The notes: generated by a model from the letters alone, not told the origin. Positions 45,703 to 55,546 are shown, counted from the first letter of the stretch. The stretch is 64,000 bases of DNA from Pirellula staleyi DSM 6068 (GCF_000025185.1 NC_013720.1:62001-126000); one strand, 5' to 3'. Program-made: numbers and translations.

Positions 45703-47352
45703 ATGACTGCTCCGACGAAAAAACCGCTCGCCCGATCGTTCGACTGCATCGTGATCGGGGGTGGACATAACGGGTTGGTGACCGCTGCCTATCTGGCGAA
45801 AGCGGGGAAGAAGGTGTGCGTGCTCGAAGCGCGGCATGTCCTGGGTGGATGTGCGGCCACGGAAACGCTGTGGCCCGGCTACCGGATCAGCGTCGCGGCT
45901 TATGTGATCAGCCTGTTTTTGCCGTCGATCATTCGCGATCTCAAGCTGAAGAGTTATGGCTTTGAAGTCCTGCCACGCAATCCCTCGTCGTTTACGCCGC
46001 TGCTCGATGGCCGCTCGCTCTTAATGGGCCCCGACAGCCGCGCAACGTGCCGCGAGATTGCCAAGTTCAGCACGCGCGATGCCGAGCAGTACCCTCAATA
46101 CAATGCCCTGCTGGAGCGGGTGGCGGCGGTGCTCGAGCCGCTGCTGTCGACGACTCCCCCCTCGGTGCTGCCGAGTGGCGTTCTAGGCCGCAACATCGGA
46201 ACGCTCGAACGACTCCGGGCCCTTTCGGATGCCTATGCGATGTCGCAGTCGGCTGCTGGCCTGGGGGATGATCTGCCGGAAGCTGTCGAACTACTTGCCG
46301 GAGCTGCGCGACCGATTCTCGAGCGCTGGTTCGAAAGCGAAGTGCTGCGTGCGACACTCGGCACCGATGCCATCATCGGCGCGTTTGCACCTCCGTCGCA
46401 TCCAGGAACTGCTTACGTGCTGCTGCATCACGTCATGGGAGAAGCGGGTGGCGCGCGTGGTGTGTGGGGCTACGTGCGGGGGGGAATGGGTGGACTAGCC
46501 GATGCGCTCGAAGGTGCCTGCGTCGATCTAGGTGTCGACATTCGCCGCGAAACGCCGGTCGAGCGGATCCTGACCAAGCATGGCCGAATTGGCGGCGTGC
46601 AACTCGCCTCGGGCTTGGTGCTCGAAGCACCGGTGGTCGCTTCGACGATCGATGCCAATCGAACCTTCCTGAAGATGCTTGGCGAAAGTGAGTTGCCCAA
46701 AAACTTTGCGGCGGCAATTGGTCGCATCAGCTACGCCTCGGCCTCGTGCAAAATCAATGTCGCCCTGAGCGAACCGCCGCAATTCACTTGCTTACCAGGT
46801 AGCGGGATTGGTCCACAGCACCGGGGGACGATTCATATTGGCGAAACGCTCGACACCATGGAACGCGGCTACGACGATGCCAAGTATGGCGAGCCGAGTC
46901 GCGAACCGATCTTGGAGATCACGCTCCCATCGAGTGTCGACGATACCCTGGCGCCGAAGGGGCATCATGTGATGAACATGTTTGTGCAATACGCGCCGTA
47001 TAAGCTCTCGAACAATCGGAGCTGGGACGATGTGAAAGAAGCCTTTGCCGATCGCTGTATCGAGCTTCTCGCGCGCTACGCGCCAAATGTCCCGGGCGCG
47101 ATTGTGCATCGGCAGATTTTGAGCCCTCTCGATCTCGAGCGGACTTTTGGCCTGACCGGTGGCAACATCATGCAAGGGGCAATGAATCCCGAGCAGCTGT
47201 TTTTGTTTCGTCCCACCGCAGGCTGGGCCGATCATCGCTCGCCCGTTCCGGGGCTCTACCTGTGCGGCGCGGCGGCCCATCCAGGTGGCGGCGTAATGGG
47301 AGCTGCTGGACGCAACGGCGCGCAGGCTATCTTGAGCGATATTGGAACGTAG
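45703..47352 (+). CDS. FAD-dependent oxidoreductase, PYROXD2/phytoene-desaturase-like
   Basis: 549 residues from the ATG at 45703; the frame upstream to 45352 is a shadow of the permease. The dinucleotide-binding motif CIVIGGGHNGLVTAAYLAKA is at about 14-33, followed by the second FAD strand VCVLEARHVLGGCAA. The end LYLCGAAAHPGGGVMGAAGR is the C-terminal FAD motif of carotenoid-desaturase-like enzymes. The family includes carotene desaturases and mammalian PYROXD2; the substrate is not known and no carotenoid gene is near. Confidence 0.9.
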   Translation: MTAPTKKPLARSFDCIVIGGGHNGLVTAAYLAKAGKKVCVLEARHVLGGCAATETLWPGYRISVAAYVISLFLPSIIRDLKLKSYGFEVLPRNPSSFTPLLDGRSLLMGPDSRATCREIAKFSTRDAEQYPQYNALLERVAAVLEPLLSTTPPSVLPSGVLGRNIGTLERLRALSDAYAMSQSAAGLGDDLPEAVELLAGAARPILERWFESEVLRATLGTDAIIGAFAPPSHPGTAYVLLHHVMGEAGGARGVWGYVRGGMGGLADALEGACVDLGVDIRRETPVERILTKHGRIGGVQLASGLVLEAPVVASTIDANRTFLKMLGESELPKNFAAAIGRISYASASCKINVALSEPPQFTCLPGSGIGPQHRGTIHIGETLDTMERGYDDAKYGEPSREPILEITLPSSVDDTLAPKGHHVMNMFVQYAPYKLSNNRSWDDVKEAFADRCIELLARYAPNVPGAIVHRQILSPLDLERTFGLTGGNIMQGAMNPEQLFLFRPTAGWADHRSPVPGLYLCGAAAHPGGGVMGAAGRNGAQAILSDIGT

Positions 47353-47455
47353 CGACACGCTACTGCAGCGCATCTCACTTTTGGGTAGCGGCTGTTTCGT
47401 CAATTTCCGTTAGGATTTCATACGCCGCGCACGCTACTCGTCCGTGCGACACGCA

Positions 47456-48259
47456 CTAGTCGGGGAGTAGCAGCGTGGACTGGGGGCGAGAGATCTCGCC
47501 ACTGCCAGTGCGCCGTGCCTTGAGCCGAATGTACGGAGCAACGTAGCGACTTCGATGCTCGAAATCCCCGGGCATCGCTTCCGGTTTGGCATGGAGCGGT
47601 TCGATCAGATCCTCGATCACGAACCCTGCGCGGCACATTCCACCCAGCAGTTCCTCGAAACGATGCAGGTACTCGAGGGTCCCCTCTTCGCGATGCCGAC
47701 TCCCGACGACTGGCGGAAGTGGACCGCTGCGGTAGTAGGGCTCGGTGAGTTCATAGCCGCGCTGCGATCCCACCACATCGCACTGCAAACTCACGGGGGA
47801 TTTGTGCTGACTGATGTAGATTCCGCCAGCCCGCATGATGCGAGCCACCTCGCGAAACACTTTCACTACATCGGGCACATAGCAGGTGCTTACGGGGTGG
47901 ATCACGATGTCGAATTCCCCGGTGGCGAGCATCGGCAAATGGTCCATCGAGGCGGCGACCGTACGAACTTCGAGCTTCCGCTGCGAAGCGACTTCGCGAT
48001 CGATCTCGAGCATCGCCGTGCTGATGTCGACCACCGTCACCTGTGCTCCCGCAGCAGCATAGAGCGCGCTTTGGCGTCCACCACCTGCTGCCAAACAGAG
48101 GAGCTTTTTTCCGACAATCGAAGGACCGAGCCAACCGGGCTGATCGACCACCGACAAAGGACTCGCGAAATCTTCGTCCTTGGCGGGAAGTGTAAAGCGA
48201 TTCCCTTTGCTCACCATCGCATCCCAGGCGCGGCGATTGTGATCGTGTGGTGTACTCAC
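47456..48259 (-). CDS. Class I SAM-dependent methyltransferase
   Basis: 267 residues. The SAM site shows as LLCLAAGGGRQSALYAAAGA with VVDIS at the second strand and DIVIHPVSTCYVPD as motif II. Its GTG start (48259) overlaps the stop of the upstream membrane-protein gene as GTGA, and AAGGAAACCGGA precedes it, so translation is probably coupled. Substrate unknown. Confidence 0.86.
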   Translation of the reverse strand: MSTPHDHNRRAWDAMVSKGNRFTLPAKDEDFASPLSVVDQPGWLGPSIVGKKLLCLAAGGGRQSALYAAAGAQVTVVDISTAMLEIDREVASQRKLEVRTVAASMDHLPMLATGEFDIVIHPVSTCYVPDVVKVFREVARIMRAGGIYISQHKSPVSLQCDVVGSQRGYELTEPYYRSGPLPPVVGSRHREEGTLEYLHRFEELLGGMCRAGFVIEDLIEPLHAKPEAMPGDFEHRSRYVAPYIRLKARRTGSGEISRPQSTLLLPD

Positions 48260-48807
48260 TCCGGTTTCCTTGATTCGCGCAAGACGCGCTGCTGTTTGCG
48301 AAAGACTTCGAGCAGCACAAGATACCAGCGATACATCACGATCCCTAGCCAGAGCATCAGGACGGCGGGAGTGACGAGGAGTACGTCGGTGATTTCACCA
48401 CGAGATAGGAAGTAGCTGCCAACGAACATGATTCCCGCACCGAGCAATAATCCCCAGGCGACCATGCGCGACCAGACTCGGTCCCCAAACAGGACGGAGC
48501 GCACCTGACCGAAACTCATCACCACACTCACCAGCAGCAGGTTCAGTGAAGCGGCACCGATCGGTTCGAACGACTTGGAAGTTGGATCGAGCCCCAGACG
48601 TGTTGGGGGAATAACCTCGAACCAAACACCAAGCAAGTAGACGGCGAGGCTCGCGATGATCATCGACCCGAGCAGCACAATCACCGTGGCCACCCACAGC
48701 GTGGGGCCGCGCGGCGGTAACTCGGCAACCAGACGAACCACGCGCTGCGTTTCGTCCGACGCCAGCTGCGGCGGGGCGTAGGGATTGAGTGGTTCGGGGT
48801 GCGACAT
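48256..48807 (-). CDS. Small polytopic membrane protein
   Basis: 183 residues from the ATG at 48807; the longer open frame to 48978 is not supported. The N-terminus SHPEPLNPYAPPQLA is the NPYxxP opening seen in many planctomycete membrane proteins. Four hydrophobic helices follow (WVATVIVLLGSMIIASLAVYL; AASLNLLLVSVVMSF; MVAWGLLLGAGIMFVGSYFL; VLLVTPAVLMLWLGIVMY). Its stop overlaps the methyltransferase start by four bases. Function unknown. Confidence 0.78.
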   Translation of the reverse strand: MSHPEPLNPYAPPQLASDETQRVVRLVAELPPRGPTLWVATVIVLLGSMIIASLAVYLLGVWFEVIPPTRLGLDPTSKSFEPIGAASLNLLLVSVVMSFGQVRSVLFGDRVWSRMVAWGLLLGAGIMFVGSYFLSRGEITDVLLVTPAVLMLWLGIVMYRWYLVLLEVFRKQQRVLRESRKPE

Positions 48808-48875
48808 GATCGAAAAAACTTGTGCTGTAGAATTAGCGAGTCGACAAGCGAAAGGACCATCGCACACGGAGCATG

Positions 48876-49877
48876 CTACTTCGCGTGTTTCTCGAGGAAC
48901 GCCAAGGCAGCGGTGGCAATCCCCTCGTGTCCCCCTTCGAAAATCGTGACCCGCGATGCGCCGGCATAGCGGCGGCAATAGATCGCGCGGCCAAGCGTGT
49001 CGTCGACTTCCTGGTCCGATTCGCGGGGAGACTTGAGCCGGCCATTCTTGGCGCTCAGCTCAGCGATCTCCGCTTCGCTGATAACAGCAGCACCTGGAGT
49101 TTGCTGAGCGAGCTGATTGAAAGCATCGAGCGATTGACGGATCGGGACCGAGCCGTCGTGACCATCGTGAATGCCGGCGGCGATGTCGATCGGTAATTTG
49201 ACCTTCGCGGCGCTCGCTAAAAAATGAATCGGAGAACGGGCATGATATTCGGCATCGATGGTGGCCGATGTTCCCGGCGCGCCACCGCAGCATGCGCGGC
49301 ACATTTCACCATACTTGCCTTGGGCATGACGATCGTGCCAGGTCGCCAGGTTGCTGATCCCTACCCAGGCGGAAGCGGCCGTGAATCGCTCGGGATATTT
49401 GCCCGCCATCAGCATCGTCATATGTCCTCCTCCGGAGATTCCGGTGAGGTAGATCCGTTTCTCGTCGATCCGAAACGTGGTTTCGGCCCAGTCGATGGCA
49501 TCAAGGATATCTTGCTGGGCGAGTTTCGAGCCGCATGCTTCGGGCCGAAGATTAGCGCCGCGAAACTCGGGGAAGACAAAAATCCATCCCCGCTCGATCG
49601 CCTCTGATTCAAAATCCTCGAACCGCTGATCGATGCCGTGGCTCCAGCTGTGCAGCATCACCAGGAGTGGCCGAGCAGGTTGATCCTGTTGCTCCGCGCG
49701 GCTCTTGGCCCCCTCGGGCAAACGATAGCGAACCCGCTGTGGCGATTTGTCGATCGTACTAGGAACAACCACCTCGGTGAGGAGCTGCTGAGGGGCGGGA
49801 GCATCGGCCCGGGTGGAATCAGCGAACGTGAGGCAAATGGTTGCCACAGCGAGCGTGGTGCAGAGACGAAACCGCAT
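48876..49877 (-). CDS. Exported alpha/beta-hydrolase esterase, PHB-depolymerase/feruloyl-esterase-like
   Basis: 333 residues from the ATG at 49877 (GAGG about 8 nt upstream), with a signal peptide (LCTTLAVATICLTFADSTRA). The nucleophile motif is GISGGGH with Ser148; MLHSWSHGID gives the oxyanion region and FEGGHEG the catalytic His. The layout matches esterase families acting on polyesters or feruloyl sugars outside the cell. It precedes the membrane-protein/methyltransferase pair by 68 bp on the same strand. Confidence 0.86.
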   Translation of the reverse strand: MRFRLCTTLAVATICLTFADSTRADAPAPQQLLTEVVVPSTIDKSPQRVRYRLPEGAKSRAEQQDQPARPLLVMLHSWSHGIDQRFEDFESEAIERGWIFVFPEFRGANLRPEACGSKLAQQDILDAIDWAETTFRIDEKRIYLTGISGGGHMTMLMAGKYPERFTAASAWVGISNLATWHDRHAQGKYGEMCRACCGGAPGTSATIDAEYHARSPIHFLASAAKVKLPIDIAAGIHDGHDGSVPIRQSLDAFNQLAQQTPGAAVISEAEIAELSAKNGRLKSPRESDQEVDDTLGRAIYCRRYAGASRVTIFEGGHEGIATAALAFLEKHAK

Positions 49878-49940
49878 CCGTTCTACCTCGAGAAACAAGG
49901 GCCTAGGAGAAGTGCAGCCTGTGCTGCGCGCGTGGAGACG

Positions 49941-50651
49941 CTAGGACGCGACGTCGACAATGCGAAAGTCGAGTCCGGTGATCGGCGCCCCACCGTTGTG
50001 GAACGTCATCCCATCGTACACCAGCGCGTTGATGGCAGCATGCGTGTGGCCGAAGTAAACCTGCTCCACACCTTGATCGGGCCCCTGCCCAATCCGGCGC
50101 AAGTATTGATGAATGCGCCCTACCACTTTTTGAGGTCGATTCATCACGTGCGAGGCAAGTTTGTGCAAATTGGCGCGAACCGCCAGGTCGTACATCGCGT
50201 GGTGCAATCGGGTGCGCGATTCATCGTGCCGCCATTTGTCGCGCCGCGCGATGAGGCGATCGGCGCACATGGCGGGATGATCCGCGGCATCGCCATGCAG
50301 GAAGATATTTTGGTCGAGACGAAGCCAGTAGTGATGAATGTCGAGGTTGCTCCGCTGTAGGGCGTAGCGCTCGAGTTCGGTCACGAATTTTTCGTTGTAG
50401 TCGTGATTTCCCAGTACGAAATGAAACTGGCACTGCGCGTGGCTGGCGACCAGATCATCGAGCCAGCGCATCGCCGCAACAATCGTGGCATCGGTATCGC
50501 CGAGCGTCGACCAGCGGAAGTCGAAAATATCGCCGCCGAGCACCATCGTTTGGACTTCGGCGGCGCACTGATGCATCGGCAACTCGAATCGCACAGGCTG
50601 CGAACGTGCCGAGTACAAATGCAAATCGGAAACGAAAACCGTATCAGGCAT
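49941..50651 (-). CDS. LpxH-like metallophosphoesterase
   Basis: 236 residues, cytoplasmic. Metal motifs: SDLHL (8-12), GGDIFDF (39-45), GNHDY (81-85), FLHGDAADH and FGHTH near 198-202. The size and spacing recall UDP-2,3-diacylglucosamine pyrophosphatase (LpxH), which would fit a lipid A-making planctomycete. Other phosphodiesterases of this class look alike, so the name is tentative. Confidence 0.82.
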   Translation of the reverse strand: MPDTVFVSDLHLYSARSQPVRFELPMHQCAAEVQTMVLGGDIFDFRWSTLGDTDATIVAAMRWLDDLVASHAQCQFHFVLGNHDYNEKFVTELERYALQRSNLDIHHYWLRLDQNIFLHGDAADHPAMCADRLIARRDKWRHDESRTRLHHAMYDLAVRANLHKLASHVMNRPQKVVGRIHQYLRRIGQGPDQGVEQVYFGHTHAAINALVYDGMTFHNGGAPITGLDFRIVDVAS

Positions 50652-51080
50652 CCTGAAAGTTCCAGGGCTCTTGGGAGTCGTTTAACACCCTCATCTTACA
50701 CCCATCGGCTCGGCGGCGAACAGAACATTTTCGCACAGCGAGCGCGACACAGCCGCACAGAAAGCTAGCGGCGAGCCATCCCCTCATTTCGAGCAGAACT
50801 TGCGAAGCCGAATCGACTTAGGTTTGTTCCGGCCAACCAGATTGGCAGCGCGAGCTTCCTGCAGGATATCAATCGCAAACGATGTGCCGTGTTGGGAAGC
50901 CCGCGGAACCAGATAAGCCCTAGCTTGCCCAGCGCAGGTCTTGGCTGACCCAAGAAACGGAGCAAGGTAGCCAACACTTGCCTCTCGAGCAGTGCAGACT
51001 ACCTTGACCGTTGGACTCGAAGCAGGCGAGTCCAGTTCGGGTGGATGAGCGGGAGTTATCGGTCCCGCGACCGGCTGGCG
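50652..51080. other. 429-bp region between two minus-strand genes
   Basis: A 70-residue open frame at 50765-50977 has no SD or family features and is not called. The promoter of the LpxH-like gene should be at its left end. Nothing else recognised. Confidence 0.45.
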
Positions 51081-51827
51081 TTATCGCGTGGCGACAGCTC
51101 GCAAGTCGAACAGCTGATTGGCTTCGTGGGCCACACTGTCGATGAACTTCTTCCCGGCCATGTAGTCCATAGGACGAAGCGTATCGATGTTGCCACGCAG
51201 GGTTTGACGCATCCGCTCTGCATGGGTGGCGATGTGGGCAGCGAACTGCGAACCACGACCACCATCGGAAGCATCGCGGCTGCGGAATGCAGCGTCGATT
51301 GCGTTGCGGTCGGCTTCGAACTCCTTGGTCATCAGAACTTCAGGCCAGCCGAGCTTACCGGTGGTGGGCTCGTACTGCTGAGCCGCCAGTGGCGAGGGAG
51401 CCATCCGCTGAGCAATCGTGGCATACTGATCGACCGACAATCGGGTGGGACGTTCAGCAGCTCGTGCCTCTTGGTTCACCTTACGCATCGCGAAATAGGT
51501 GTCGGTGGCCAGCTTACGGTTTTGAATCGCAGCCTGACGGGCCGATTCATAACGCTCGGCGGCCATCGAGTTGTACAAGTTGGCTTCGCCGGCGGCCCGA
51601 GTTAGTTCGGCAGCGCCACGCAGTACCCCTTCTTCATAGGTTGAACTGTGGTAGCCAAAGCCGCCCCAGCCTCGGTACGGGGAACCATAACCGTAGCCAT
51701 AGCCGTTACTAACTGGCGGGGCCACATAGCCGTAGGTTTGTGCCATTGCGCTGGTCGACCCCAACAACAGTAGCGCCACGACTAGCGAAGTGGTAAGCCA
51801 GCGAGTGGTGGTGAAGTAGCGTTTCAT
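51081..51827 (-). CDS. Secreted Gly/Tyr-rich protein of unknown function
   Basis: 248 residues from the ATG at 51827, with a strong AAGGAG 7 nt upstream. Signal peptide TTSLVVALLLLGSTSAMAQ. The mature start is Gly/Tyr rich (YGYVAPPVSNGYGYGYGSPY); the rest is helical and charged, with RAAGEANLYNSMAAERYESA and KKFIDSVAHEANQLF. The style is common among planctomycete secreted proteins, but the family has no known role. Confidence 0.8.
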   Translation of the reverse strand: MKRYFTTTRWLTTSLVVALLLLGSTSAMAQTYGYVAPPVSNGYGYGYGSPYRGWGGFGYHSSTYEEGVLRGAAELTRAAGEANLYNSMAAERYESARQAAIQNRKLATDTYFAMRKVNQEARAAERPTRLSVDQYATIAQRMAPSPLAAQQYEPTTGKLGWPEVLMTKEFEADRNAIDAAFRSRDASDGGRGSQFAAHIATHAERMRQTLRGNIDTLRPMDYMAGKKFIDSVAHEANQLFDLRAVATR

Positions 51828-52174
51828 GACAAAACTCCTTTCGCAATCTTGATTCAAGCGTTGCTCGTCGCGGCTGACTGACGAATACTTAATAGCGACG
51901 CTCTGTCGCAGATCAGTCGCTCGCTACGAGCCTCTTCCGCAAGGGAAGCATTCGTAATGAGTACGGTTGTGATAAGCTGCAAGGAGCGTGCCAGAACTGA
52001 CAATCGCCCGAGACCAAGCCACGCAAACAACGACCCACAAAGCACTTACAACCACCAACTTTTCATTTCCAAGCACTTTTGATTGCGAGATCGATGTCCA
52101 AAGTGAGATAGAATGGAGACGGTTGGTCTCAATCTGAGAACCCAACCTGGGGAACCACCTGCGGAGCATGCATC
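51828..52174. other. 347-bp region between divergent genes
   Basis: Carries the promoter regions of the secreted protein (minus) and the carboxyltransferase operon (plus). No repeat or RNA gene recognised. Confidence 0.45.
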
Positions 52175-53818
52175 GTGCAAACAGCCTCTCCAAGTTTGCC
52201 GCTGGCCGAGTGGAGTGCCGCGATTTCGACGCAAGAGATGGCACTGCGCTTAGGGGGCGGTGCAGCGGCGATCGAGCGTCAACATGCGAAAGGTCGCCTG
52301 ACCGCTCGCGAGCGTATTGACAGGCTGATCGACCCCGGCACTAGCCCGCTCGAGCTCGGCATTTTCGCGGGGCACGAGATGTACGATCGTTTTGGCGGCG
52401 CACCGGCGGCTGGCGTGATCACCACGATCGGCATGGTGGCTGGTCGGCGGCAAATGATCATCGCCAACGACGCCACCGTGAAGGCGGGAGCCTTCTTTCC
52501 GGCAACGTGCAAAAAAGTGCTCCGTGCTCAGCGCATCGCTTTCGCCTGCAAGTTACCACTTATCTATCTGGTCGACTCGGCGGGCGTTTTTCTGCCGCTG
52601 CAAGAGGATGTATTTCCCGACGAAGATGATTTTGGACGAATCTTTCGCAACAACGCCGTGATCAGCGCCGCTGGTATTCCGCAACTCGCTGCGATCATGG
52701 GAAGCTGCGTCGCAGGAGGCGGCTATCTCCCGGTCTTGTGCGATAAACTCCTGATGACCGAAGGTTCGGGACTCTATCTCGCGGGTCCCGCGCTGGTGAA
52801 GAGCGCGATTGGTCAGGAGATTTCTAGCGACGAGCTGGGGGGTGCCAAAATGCACGCCTCCATCAGCGGAACGATCGACTACCGCGAAGCCAACGACGAG
52901 CAGTGCCTCGCTCGCCTGCGATCGCTTGTCGGACAATCGGCTCCCGATCGCGACGAACCGGTTCCCCCCTTCTCGAAGATCCAGGCACAAGCGCCGGCAC
53001 GACAGCCGACGGAGATCTACACGCTGGTCGATCCCTCGAGCCCGCGCGGCTACGACATGCGACAAGTGCTCGAGACCATCGTCGATGCTGCGACCTGGAA
53101 CGAGTTCAAAGCCGAGTATGGACCTACGATCTTGTGCGGCACAGCCCGCATCGGAGGCTACGCGGTCGGGATCGTAGCGAGCCAAAAATCGAGGGCCATC
53201 ACAGCCGACGGCCAGTTGCAACTGGGAGGGGTCATTTACGTCGACGCTGCTGAAAAAGCGGCCCGTTTTGTGATGAGCTGCAATCAAGATCAGCTCCCCA
53301 TTATCTTCCTGCAAGACACCACCGGGTTTATGGTGGGACGCGATAGCGAGCATGCCGGGATCATCAAAGCGGGCGCGAAACTTGTATCAGCTGTCAGCAA
53401 TTCGCGCGTCCCGAAGATCACGGTGCTGGTCGGTGGATCATATGGCGCGGGAAGTTATGCGCTGTGCGGCAAAGCCTTCGATCCGCGTCTTATTTTCGCA
53501 TGGCCCTCGAGCAAATTGGCGGTGATGGGAGCGCATCAGGCGACGCAAACGCTCGTCGATATCACGGCCAATAGCCAAAAAAAGAACCGAGCAGACGAGG
53601 CGTCGGCTGATACGGAGCAGGCTCAACTAGCGCAGTTGCGCGAGGAAGTGCGTGCCAGCTACGAACGTCAACTCGACGCGCGCTATGCAGCGGCGCGAGG
53701 CTGGGTGGATGCCATCATCGATCCAGCCCGCACGCGCGATGTGCTAATCGAGTCGCTGGCAATTTGCACGCGCACAGTGAGCGAAGAACCGTACAAACTC
53801 GGCGTGTTTCAGGTGTAA
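52175..53818 (+). CDS. Acyl-CoA carboxylase carboxyltransferase (beta) subunit
   Basis: 547 residues. GTG start at 52175 with GGAG 8 nt upstream. Both crotonase-like carboxyltransferase halves are present: GRLTARERIDRLIDPGT, GGAPAAGVITTIGMV, YLVDSAGVFLPLQ, then GYAVGIVASQ, FLQDTTGFMVG and GGSYGAGSYALCGKAF. Closest in layout to methylcrotonyl- or geranyl-CoA carboxylase beta chains (MccB/AtuC). It needs a biotin carboxylase/biotin carrier alpha subunit, which is absent from this operon. First gene of a four-gene set with AtuA-like and hydratase genes. Confidence 0.92.
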   Translation: MQTASPSLPLAEWSAAISTQEMALRLGGGAAAIERQHAKGRLTARERIDRLIDPGTSPLELGIFAGHEMYDRFGGAPAAGVITTIGMVAGRRQMIIANDATVKAGAFFPATCKKVLRAQRIAFACKLPLIYLVDSAGVFLPLQEDVFPDEDDFGRIFRNNAVISAAGIPQLAAIMGSCVAGGGYLPVLCDKLLMTEGSGLYLAGPALVKSAIGQEISSDELGGAKMHASISGTIDYREANDEQCLARLRSLVGQSAPDRDEPVPPFSKIQAQAPARQPTEIYTLVDPSSPRGYDMRQVLETIVDAATWNEFKAEYGPTILCGTARIGGYAVGIVASQKSRAITADGQLQLGGVIYVDAAEKAARFVMSCNQDQLPIIFLQDTTGFMVGRDSEHAGIIKAGAKLVSAVSNSRVPKITVLVGGSYGAGSYALCGKAFDPRLIFAWPSSKLAVMGAHQATQTLVDITANSQKKNRADEASADTEQAQLAQLREEVRASYERQLDARYAAARGWVDAIIDPARTRDVLIESLAICTRTVSEEPYKLGVFQV

Positions 53819-53841
53819 CTTGATCGACGCAGGTGAGCCTC

Positions 53842-55206
53842 ATGACAAGCCCCAACCTATTGCGAGTCGGATGTGGTGCCGGTTTTTTCGGCGATCAACT
53901 CGATGCGCCGCGAGAACTCGCGGAGTCGACGACACTCGATTTTTTGATCCTCGAACATCTGGCCGAACTCACGCTGTCGATCCTGGCTCAGCAGCGTCGC
54001 AAAAATCCTGAGCATGGTTTTGCAAGGGATTTTCTTGAGATTTTAGAGTCCCTCGCCCCTGCTCTACGCCAACAGCCGCAGCTGCGAATCGTGACGAACT
54101 CGGGTGGGATGAATCCAATCGCTTGCGCTCGCGCTGCTGCGGCAGTACTCGAGCAACAGGGCCTGGGTGAGAGCGTGATTGGTGTCGTGACGGGGGATGA
54201 CCTGCTGGCTCGGGCCGATGAACTCGCGCCGCACATCTGTCACTTCGAAACCGGGCAAACACTGGCCGAAGCACAGCTGCCAGTCGTCAGCATCAATGCC
54301 TATCTCGGCTCGCAAGGAATCCAACAAGCGCTCGATCGTGGAGCGCGAATCGTCATCACGGGCCGTGTGGCCGACGCTTCGCTTACCGTCGGTCCCGCAG
54401 CGCATCATTTTGGCTGGAGTCTCGACGATATCCCGCGCATCGCTGGGGCGAGTGTCGCCGGTCACTTGATCGAATGCGGCGCGCAGGTGACTGGAGGATA
54501 TAGCGTCGATTGGATGCGATCGTCGCTGGCCAATGTCGGCTATCCGATTGCTGAAATTGCCCCTGATGGTTCGTGCGTCATCACCAAGCCTGCCGGGAGT
54601 GGCGGCATCGTCGACCGCCTCTCGGTGACCGAGCAGCTGGTCTACGAAATCGGCGATCCAGCGCAATACTTCACTCCCGATGTGGTTTGTGATTTCACCA
54701 GCGTCGAACTCGAAGAACTTGGCGATGACCGCGTTGCCGTGCGCGTCGCAAGTGGTACCGCAGCGCCGCAGAAGCTAAAGGTTTCTCTCGCCTACCAACA
54801 GGGCTATGCCCTCCAAGGGCAGCTGCTGGTGGCCGGAAACGATGCCGCCGAAAAAGCGCGCGAAGTGGTGAAGCTGATCGAGGCACGGCTCATGCAAGTC
54901 GCGCGCCTGCCGAGTCGCTATTTGGTCGAATACCTTGGGAGTGGTGAGTCGCTGAGTGGAATGTCGACCGGGCACGGTCGCGAGCTCGTGGTGCGCATTA
55001 GCGCCGCCGATGCCGACTACCAAATTCTCGAGCGATTGGCGCGCGAACTGGCCCCTCTCATCACGTCGGGACCGGCAGGAATCGCTGGCTATGCCGCTGG
55101 TCGCCCACAAGTGCGCGAGGTGATGGCCTACTGGCCCGCCCTGATCGAGCGCCAGTTTGTCGCTGCCGAGGTAACAGTGAAAACAGCAGCGGAGTGGAGA
55201 CGATGA
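53842..55206 (+). CDS. AtuA-like protein (DUF1446), N-terminal part
   Basis: 454 residues from the ATG at 53842, with AGGTGAG close upstream; a GTG at 53833 is also in frame. The DUF1446/AtuA family shows as RVGCGAGFFGDQLDAP, RIVTNSGGMNP, VITGRVADASLTVGPAA and HLIECGAQVTGGY. AtuA is needed for citronellol/geraniol (acyclic terpene) use in Pseudomonas; its reaction is not settled. Here the small C-terminal domain is encoded by the next gene. It follows the carboxyltransferase by 23 bp and overlaps the next gene by four bases. Confidence 0.9.
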   Translation: MTSPNLLRVGCGAGFFGDQLDAPRELAESTTLDFLILEHLAELTLSILAQQRRKNPEHGFARDFLEILESLAPALRQQPQLRIVTNSGGMNPIACARAAAAVLEQQGLGESVIGVVTGDDLLARADELAPHICHFETGQTLAEAQLPVVSINAYLGSQGIQQALDRGARIVITGRVADASLTVGPAAHHFGWSLDDIPRIAGASVAGHLIECGAQVTGGYSVDWMRSSLANVGYPIAEIAPDGSCVITKPAGSGGIVDRLSVTEQLVYEIGDPAQYFTPDVVCDFTSVELEELGDDRVAVRVASGTAAPQKLKVSLAYQQGYALQGQLLVAGNDAAEKAREVVKLIEARLMQVARLPSRYLVEYLGSGESLSGMSTGHGRELVVRISAADADYQILERLARELAPLITSGPAGIAGYAAGRPQVREVMAYWPALIERQFVAAEVTVKTAAEWRR

Positions 55207-55544
55207 AAACAACTTTGCCCCTCTCGCACTTTGCCGTGACACGCAGTGGCGACAAAGGAAATCACGCTAACCTGGGAGTGGTCGCTCGCAGCGAGGCCGC
55301 TTACAAAGTGCTCGTCGCCGAACTCAGCGAGCAGCGCGTGCAGGAGTTCTTTGCCTGGACCGGCACAACGCGCGTCGAGCGGTTTCTGCTCCCCCGAGTG
55401 CTGGCGCTGAACTTCGTTTTGTATGATGCACTCGCTGGTGGCGCGAGCGAAAGTTTGCGACTCGATACGCAAGGCAAATTGCTCGGCACAGCCGCCTCGG
55501 AAATTCCGCTTCCCATCCCCGCTGACTGGCAGGACTTCGTTTAG
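55203..55544 (+). CDS. AtuA C-terminal-domain-like protein
   Basis: 113 residues from the ATG at 55203, which overlaps the AtuA-like stop as ATGA and has GGAG upstream. The motif TRSGDKGNHANLGVVAR and LNFVLYDALAGGAS correspond to the C-terminal domain of full-length AtuA proteins. The pair therefore looks like AtuA split in two, with translational coupling giving equal amounts. The functional role is that of AtuA, unknown in detail. Confidence 0.85.
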   Translation: MKTTLPLSHFAVTRSGDKGNHANLGVVARSEAAYKVLVAELSEQRVQEFFAWTGTTRVERFLLPRVLALNFVLYDALAGGASESLRLDTQGKLLGTAASEIPLPIPADWQDFV

Positions 55545-55546
55545 CC

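Noticed and set aside
50765-50977. 70-residue minus-strand frame
   Set aside because: No SD, no signal, no conserved pattern; lies in a gap but is not convincing.
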